Origin: Bemisia tabaci
Taxonomy: Eukaryota > Arthropoda > Insecta > Hemiptera > Aleyrodidae
Length of the DNA stretch: 64,000 bases
Assembly: GCF_918797505.1 (NCBI RefSeq)
Contig: NC_092794.1
Coordinates: forward strand, 67,927,345-67,991,344
Direction of reading: 5' to 3'
In this document: one piece after another, positions 57,574-64,000 of the stretch
How positions within the stretch are numbered: the first letter of the stretch is position 1
How the letters are laid out: each line of letters opens with the position of its first letter
Notes under the pieces: generated by a model
What the model was told of the DNA's origin: nothing
Seen by the model: only the letters and a program-made list of their open reading frames with translations
Databases searched by the model: none
Translations under genes and position numbers: made by a program

Positions 57574-60086
57574 CGTTCTTCAAACAATTGGTTATTCATT
57601 TCAGATGAAACGTCAACCAAAAAATTTTACTGACTTGATTGTGATACTTAAATCTTATTTTTAGACCAAAAGTTCATATTTCCACTTTTTTAAGCGTTTA
57701 CAATTGTATTCAGAGGTTAATTTTGTTTCCTACGAGTAACTTATTTATTTTTTTATTTGTTTGTATGAGATAAACAGAAGTGAAATTCGTTAGCTTCCTA
57801 AAATAGTTTATTCTGATACAAACATAGAAGTATTAAATTTGTTCAGTCACATTCTTGTATCATTTGCATTGAATTGGGTGACCCACAGGAGCTTAAATCG
57901 TGTCTTAAGTCGAAATTTTACTTCTCATTCAAAGTATCCAAACCTTTGTCAATGCCATGTATCAATGTCAAAAATGCCGTTCTAAAATGAATCAAATGCT
58001 CGGCATTTTTATTTTGCATCTCATATAAAGAGGAGCACACACTCACCTCAGTAGAATGCTATGCTTTAGCTGAAAAGCTCATTCTAATGTTCCATTGATG
58101 TCAATCTCGTTTGGAGCTCTACAATTTTCTTTTGAAGGAACGTTTCAATGCATAATATATGCAGAAGGTAAAATGATAATAATGTTGAAACCATTGCATC
58201 AAAAGAAATAATTTTGGAAAAAAATTTCAGATAGTGACATGCAATGATTAAATCATCGTCTTGTCACAACTAGTTTGCCTTAGTTTTTTTAACTACGAAG
58301 ATTAGCTGGTGAAATTCTCAGCTCCACCGGGTTATTCATTTCAGAGCATCTTTAGAATGTTAAAAATCTTGAAGCACTGAAAGATTTGAAAAGTTTTTCT
58401 GAGCCACTACTTCCCAGTGATACCTTTTCGTGATAGTGTGGCACTGTGATAGTAGTTGTATTGCCACCATCTAAGATTGAAAGATGATCATTGAAACATT
58501 GGAGCTCTTACTGAAGAAAGTTTTTCTAAAAAAATTGTGTAATTTACATCTGTTGAAATTTTGTAACATATCTGTACATCATTTTCCTTTATTTTATGAC
58601 AAGTGCGTGTTTGTTACATAGTTTTTGTTAAGTTTGAATAACTTATTTTTTCTCTGAATTTTGTGATGAAAAACTTTCTAGCTCCTTTGTCGATTGATTG
58701 CTCTAGTTTTTTTTTCTTGTTCTTTTTCTTTTTACTTTGTAGATTAAACCTGATCATGTAATGATGAAGTTAACTTGTTTTAGGTGGATTTTTTAGTGTT
58801 TTGTAGGTACCTAAGTATTCAAATTTTTATATTTTGACTTATCCAACTGTATTTGACTATTGTTCCTAAGTAGTTACAATCAAGTCTTGCATATGAATTC
58901 AAGCGGAGAGTTGAAGTTCCGTGATATCTCTCCGTCATTCAACAGTTTCGTGGCCTCTGAAGTTGAAACGAGAGCAGCGGATGAAGTTCCTTTTAAATCA
59001 TGCCTTTCGTTATTTACCCTTTACCCTTTAATTTTCATAAAGGAAAGATGCTTTTAGCACTGATACCAGGAAATTCATGCAATTAAATACATTGATGCCG
59101 AAAGTAGGAAGACTCCTGTTAACGGAGGTATTTAAAAATTTCCCTGCTGTTCCATTTAAAAAAAAAAAAAATAACACCTGATAAAAATGCATACATTTTT
59201 CTCAAAAAATTTTGTGAATCAATAATTATGATCAGTTGCTGTTCAAAAAAGTTGATTTTGACAGGAAAATTGCAATATCTTTATCAGATCTTATTATACG
59301 TTTATTCAAGTTTCCCACAGTTTTTCAGTTCTAACTTTTTAGGAAGTCTGTGTAGGGAATGATATCTGCAGAACTTGATTGTAATACTTTTTCTCTGCCT
59401 TCAAGTGTTGTGAAATGTAAATATTTGTAGTATTTTCTTAGCATATTGTTTTGTAACTATTATCATTTTTATGCCCTTGGATATTTTGTTCATATAAGTT
59501 TAATTTTTAAGGGCTAGGCCGTCAGCTCCAGTAGTATTGTTTCAGCTCAATTTTTAGACACCTAATCTCTCTGTTAATAATGAAGGCAAAATGATCTCTA
59601 TTTCACCCTCTTTCTCGTTGTGCAGTCGTAATGCTCTGCTTTGTTTAATCCGTAAATGTGGCTGGAAGGATCTGAATTGAATCAGAATGTGAAGGTTTAA
59701 TCTTTTCTGGACTCTATTCACTGAAATTTTGATTTTAATTTTTGAGTTACACATTTTTCATTAATTATCTATGAGCATTATTTTTTGTGCATTGACCCAG
59801 AATGGGTCTCTAAGTAAGGTCTGAACTAGGGAAAACCATCACATGTTTCCCCCTCAAAGTCTAACATACAAAACAATTCATTCAACGGAAAGTTTGGAAA
59901 TCAACTCCTGAACATGATATCAACAAGTATTTTTAACACAGATTAAATGGGAGTTAGATTATACAAATGACATCTGTATTATTGCCATTTGGCCATTGTT
60001 ATTTTTAAACATTTATATCTTGTCCAAGAGTTGATTTCTAGACCCCCTTTGTGTGATTCATTTTCTTTGTGAAACTTTGAAGAGAA

Positions 60087-60092
60087 AATAAA
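60087..60092 (+). terminator. Candidate polyadenylation signal
   Basis: The canonical AATAAA lies 2.5 kb after the cueball stop codon and is the first clear one I noted on the plus strand. A U/GU-rich downstream element is not obvious. Other signals lie further on. Confidence 0.3.
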
Positions 60093-60568
60093 GTGCCCAG
60101 TTTTCCAATCCATACCTTATCTAATGACCCATTACTACCATTCGCAGTCCTAACAATTGAACAGTTCGACCATATGATTTGTAATTTTCAATTCTAATTT
60201 TTTTCCTTTAAATTTTACCGTATGTTTTTTTAATATTCTAAACATTGGACTCCATAAAAACAGTAGAACAAAGAAGACTAGCAGACCTGGTTCATATAAA
60301 ATTTTACTGAACTTATTTCAAATGATTTTTTTGAAGACCCATCTTATACTCATCTGTACCTAGGCTCTGTTTCTGGAAATGGTTATAAGTGCATTCAGTA
60401 ATGGCATTACTTATTGATGTTTCAATGGTACCAATCGTATAATGGCGGATTTTTTTTTTTTTTCTACAACTAAATCAAATAATATTTACACATCGTATTT
60501 CTTGGTTTATCAATTTGTATTTTATGTTAATACTCAATCTAAAAGCAATGAACAACTTTCAATACCTG

Positions 60569-60823
60569 AACTACCGTTCTAAGGAAGAATGTTGTATAAA
60601 TATTCAAGAGTTAGCAAATTTCCTAGGATAAAACATGTAGTTTTGAGGAAAATTATGCACATTTGCTATGGAATTCTCAGACATTTTAGATTAATTTACA
60701 AACATAATTATTCGAAAAATTTGAAGAAAAATATTTTCGATTTCCCCAGTAAATTTGGTTTTTTTTAAAGGAAATATGGTGACATCCGAAGGTTTTTACA
60801 GCCCTCTTCCTTAGCACAATAGT
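60569..60823. mobile_element. Family C MITE, copy 4 (eroded)
   Basis: The ends ACTACCGTTCTAAGGAAGAA and ...TCTTCCTTAGCACAATAGT are inverted. Degenerate TTGTATAAATATTC and GCAAATTTCC blocks occupy the positions of the family motifs. Confidence 0.65.
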
Positions 60824-61815
60824 GAAGCTCCCCAGCTATTTATTAAAGGAGTTTTGAGATATATAAGTGAAGATTACAGTGTATTTTCTAAGCTATGATA
60901 AGTATAATTGTAGACCGACACAAGAAAATGAAAGGCCTGTTTTGTCTAAAATCAATAAAATTCATAGGTAAAATGAAATCCTGTTCCCACTGCCTTCTTT
61001 CACCTCATCAATTCGATTGATCCCGAGTAGCATTCTGTAATGGAAAAGGTCCTATTCCTAGAAGTAAAGTTTTAATTTTACTGGCTTCTTATTCCATTAA
61101 AATTGCTTGGCTCATCAACATTTCAAATATTTCACCCGGTTTCATTTTAATAATATTGCTATTTCCAGTATCAATAAAATTTCAATTTATTGCTGTATAT
61201 CATGGATATCATTGCTAAAAATTGGTATCACCAATATTGTAGTTTTATCCTAGTAAATTACAATGTATGGTATTTTTCGATGTTAATAATATCGCAGTGA
61301 TTTGCCATTTGAGAACTTGCAATAATCAAACCATAATGTTTCGTTATCATTTCTGTTTGGGATAAACAATATTATATCTAGCAGATCTTGTAATTTTAAA
61401 TAAGTTCCGAACATTAAAAAAATTGATGATGTTTTGCTTATATCTATAAATAGCCAGTCCAATGACAATAAATCTTTCAATTGAAAGTTAAAAGTATGAA
61501 GAAAGCAGAGATCTGGTTTTGTTAGTGTCTCGATATAATTTTTGACATTAGCAAGAACCTGCCGCAAAATAGTGTCCCTTTTGAGAAGTTTTCCTCTCAT
61601 TTTTTGACTCAGCAGTGAAGGTCAGAAACAGGAAAGCTCAGCATATTCTCACTTTTAAATGCGTTTTCTGAAGTGAAATTCATTCATTTAAACAAAAAAC
61701 AATTTTATTTTATTTTTCCTCATTAGAAATTATCCGCAGAATCTGTACATCGAAACTTGTCAACAGAGGCATTTGTATACTGCCATATTCATTGTTTTTT
61801 TTTCCGTTTCATCAG

Positions 61816-61902
61816 TTTGTCGATAGGTTAATGATGTTGAAAAGGAGCAAGTCCTTAAAAGGAAGAATCAGGAAAGAGCTGCTACAGTCCCTAAAGAAAA
61901 AT
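61816..61902 (+). other. Exon-like segment downstream of cueball
   Basis: A very strong acceptor (T-rich tract, TTTCCGTTTCATCAG) is followed by a segment open in only one frame, read in phase 0 as FVDRLMMLKRSKSLKGRIRK and on to LKKN. It ends at donor GTAAGA after 29 codons, or reads on to a stop at 61984. It is basic and amphipathic. It could be an alternative cueball exon (compatible with the exon 6 exit phase), an exon of another gene, or chance. Confidence 0.25.
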
Positions 61903-62596
61903 GTAAGAAAAAGAGGTTGTGGGTCACAGCTCATGAATGATGGATTATGGATTGTTCAAAAGATGATCAGTTTTTTCCAGGCGTGACTCATCCAAATATG
62001 ACTGTTATCTTCTTGGGGTAACTTCATTCCAAATTTTAGTTCTTTGTTCAACTCTCTTCATGCATCAACACTCCCCCCCCTCCATTTTCTTCGATCATGG
62101 CGTAACTAATGGTTTTATTCATTTTGTTTCCTTAATAATTTCCCAGCCATCAGTTTTTCAAGGAAAGAGGAGACTTTAGCCAACATTTTGCCGTTGAGTA
62201 TTTTAACCGATAGCAGTATTTGAAAGAAAGTATTGATTATTTTCCGTATACATAATAATCATTTTTATTTTATTAATAATGAAAGAACACATCCTAGCAA
62301 TTTCAAAATGAATGGCCTGATAAGCGTCCTTCGATTCATGCATGTTTAGAATATCACAATGAATATTGATCAATTTAATCGTTTTTCCAGCCTCTATACC
62401 CATGTTTTCTGCTATTATTATATTGCTTATTTTGGGTAGGAGTGTGTTCATACAATAACTTACTGGGTGTTTTGTAAACCAGCCAGAAATTCAAAGAGAA
62501 AAAATTGTTTTCCATTAGATGTGCCAAGTTTTTAGTGTGGAGCCAACGGCCAGCCATTGCTCCAATGAAGTATGATGGGAGGTAGCAGTATTATAT

Positions 62597-62847
62597 CGAC
62601 GATGAAACTGAAGAAATGCGTAGCTCGGTTGCAGTGTTTCAAAAGCTCAGCTCCTATTTTATTTTCTAAAAAGAGTCAACATCATGGCTTGAAATTTTCA
62701 CAGAGTATTCTTCCTATAAAGAAGAAAAATCACCAAAATTCTCAACCAATTCCTTTAGTAGTTTCTGATGAAAAAATATTGTATGACAAGTAGTCTGCAA
62801 CACTGCAAACTAAGATAGGTACCTATTTCTTCAGTTTCACTATCGAT
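62597..62847. mobile_element. Family G MITE
   Basis: The ends ATCGACGATGAAACTGAAGA and ...TCAGTTTCACTATCGAT are inverted. The interior aligns with 40355-40605 through AAATTTTCAC, GAAAAATCAC and AGTAGTTTCT blocks. A 73-codon open frame in it is not a gene. Confidence 0.75.
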
Positions 62848-64000
62848 ATGCTTTTTCTTCAAACTTTGTGTATGAATTTAAAATAGAATGGTATAGGTAA
62901 AATGGAATAGCTTGTTACCCCGAAGTGAATTCTCATAAATATTTAATCTGTACCCTGTCTACTGGGTCATTGCCAGGACTCCTTTTAAAAATTATCTGTA
63001 ATTAAATAAAGTCTAGAATTCATATCAGATACCTTTCACTGTCTTATTCAAAATATTCAGGGTTGCTCTCTCTTCAATAGTTACCATCCAATTACTTTTT
63101 AATAATCATCTTCATCTTGTATTAGGGTTACTTTTCTCAAAGGTCATTCATTTTTACCAAATTTTCTGGAGGGAGTCTCCTCTAATCTTCCATTCCTTTT
63201 ATTGTAAATCTTCCTTAAGAAAAGAAAGAAAATGTGTTTAAAAATCATCTAACTAATGTAAAAAAATGCTAATATTCCAGCATTTTTAAGTTTTTTTTTG
63301 CATTGTGCATTGCAGAAAACATCGCGAATACTCACCCTCATGAGCAATAATTAATCTTCGAATCTCTTTCTAAAATTTTTTGTTGCATTCCTCCATTTCT
63401 TTTAAAATCATCCTTTCGTATAGCTGAATTGTTATTTCATCCTTAAATAGCACTATTGCTCTATTTGCCTTGTGCCTTTATTAGGATACTTGTGGAATGT
63501 AATTGATTTCAACATATTTATTTTGTTATCAATAATTCTCAATACTAACTTAATTTGATCGATTACTAAAGTGAAACCTTTTTCAAAGTGTGGAAAGAAC
63601 TACATAATATCTTTTCAATGGTACTTACACATCATAGTTGTCAATCTGTGACATCTGTAAGAATATTGTTTTCTAATTTTAGAAAGACCTTTCCAGTGTA
63701 GGTGTGGTACATACATTGAATAAACAATGGGTGCTCAAGTTCTCTGAGAGATTATTTGTGAAGTTTTGATGCGCACACTGTAAGTCTAATTTTAAGGGAT
63801 TTCATTAACCTAATGGATAGTCTGATGTTCATTATTTGTCATTTTTGCAAATCTTTTTGCGAAATGTTGTTTGTTTTAGACCCAAGGGCCAAACTCATCA
63901 GTCCTTCTGTTGCATCTGTCCCCCCTTGTTTTTCAAGGTGACTTTCTCTCTTTGCTTCCCCTTTCATTGAAATGTTTGAAATTTACTCAGTTTAAGGAGA

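Larger units (their letters stand above)
57574..64000 (+). other. 3' flank or UTR of cueball
   Basis: The stretch is AT-rich with no supported gene. AATAAA signals on the plus strand occur at 60087-60092, 60954-60959, 61173-61178, 63005-63010 and 63719-63724; which one ends the cueball transcript cannot be told. It holds family C (60569-60823) and family G (62597-62847) MITEs and one exon-like segment (61816-61902). Confidence 0.55.

Noticed and set aside
57437..57664. 75-codon frame overlapping the last cueball exon
   Set aside because: Wrong frame: the phase-0 reading of the same acceptor gives the conserved PCFEP tail and a stop at 57571-57573.

Overview
This window is eukaryotic, from an insect genome. 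It has GT-AG introns, an intron of about 31.5 kb, no operon structure and many short inverted-repeat (MITE-like) transposons. Only one gene is clearly recognisable: a complete orthologue of the insect membrane protein cueball. The dense, diverse MITE content fits a hemipteran, perhaps a whitefly, but the species guess is inference from general character and not proven here.

Layout. (1) 1-9339: no convincing gene. The stretch holds perfect palindromes, hAT-like and hairpin elements (2211-2475, 3041-3640 with a nested insertion, 4453-4945, 6409-7305, 7418-7639, 8798-9051) and a two-unit direct repeat. (2) 9340-12619, minus strand: a multi-exon gene of about 265 residues or more that I do not recognise, assembled from short exons with phase-compatible splice sites; one junction is unresolved. 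(3) 12620-13173: a CpG-rich interval between the two divergent start codons, probably a shared promoter. (4) 13174-57573, plus strand: cueball in seven coding exons, 628 codons plus stop. Exon 1 encodes the signal peptide, exons 2-4 the YWTD/LDL-receptor-B propeller, exon 5 the EGF-like modules, exon 6 the transmembrane helix and exon 7 the cytoplasmic tail. Intron 1 (13238-44759) makes up half the window and carries most of the transposons. (5) 57574-64000: AT-rich 3' flank or 3' UTR with several AATAAA sites, two more MITEs and one exon-like segment that could be an alternative cueball exon or part of a neighbouring gene.

The two genes are head to head with about 0.55 kb between start codons, so they may share regulation. 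Most of the long open frames in this window are hairpin arms of MITEs, tandem repeats or frame shadows. The most interesting unexplained items are the unrecognised minus-strand gene, a cysteine-rich exon-like island inside cueball intron 1 (29972-30097), the 87-bp duplication flanking one MITE copy, spacer-free perfect palindromes (641-684 and 6793-6870), and the nested element pair at 3041-3640.
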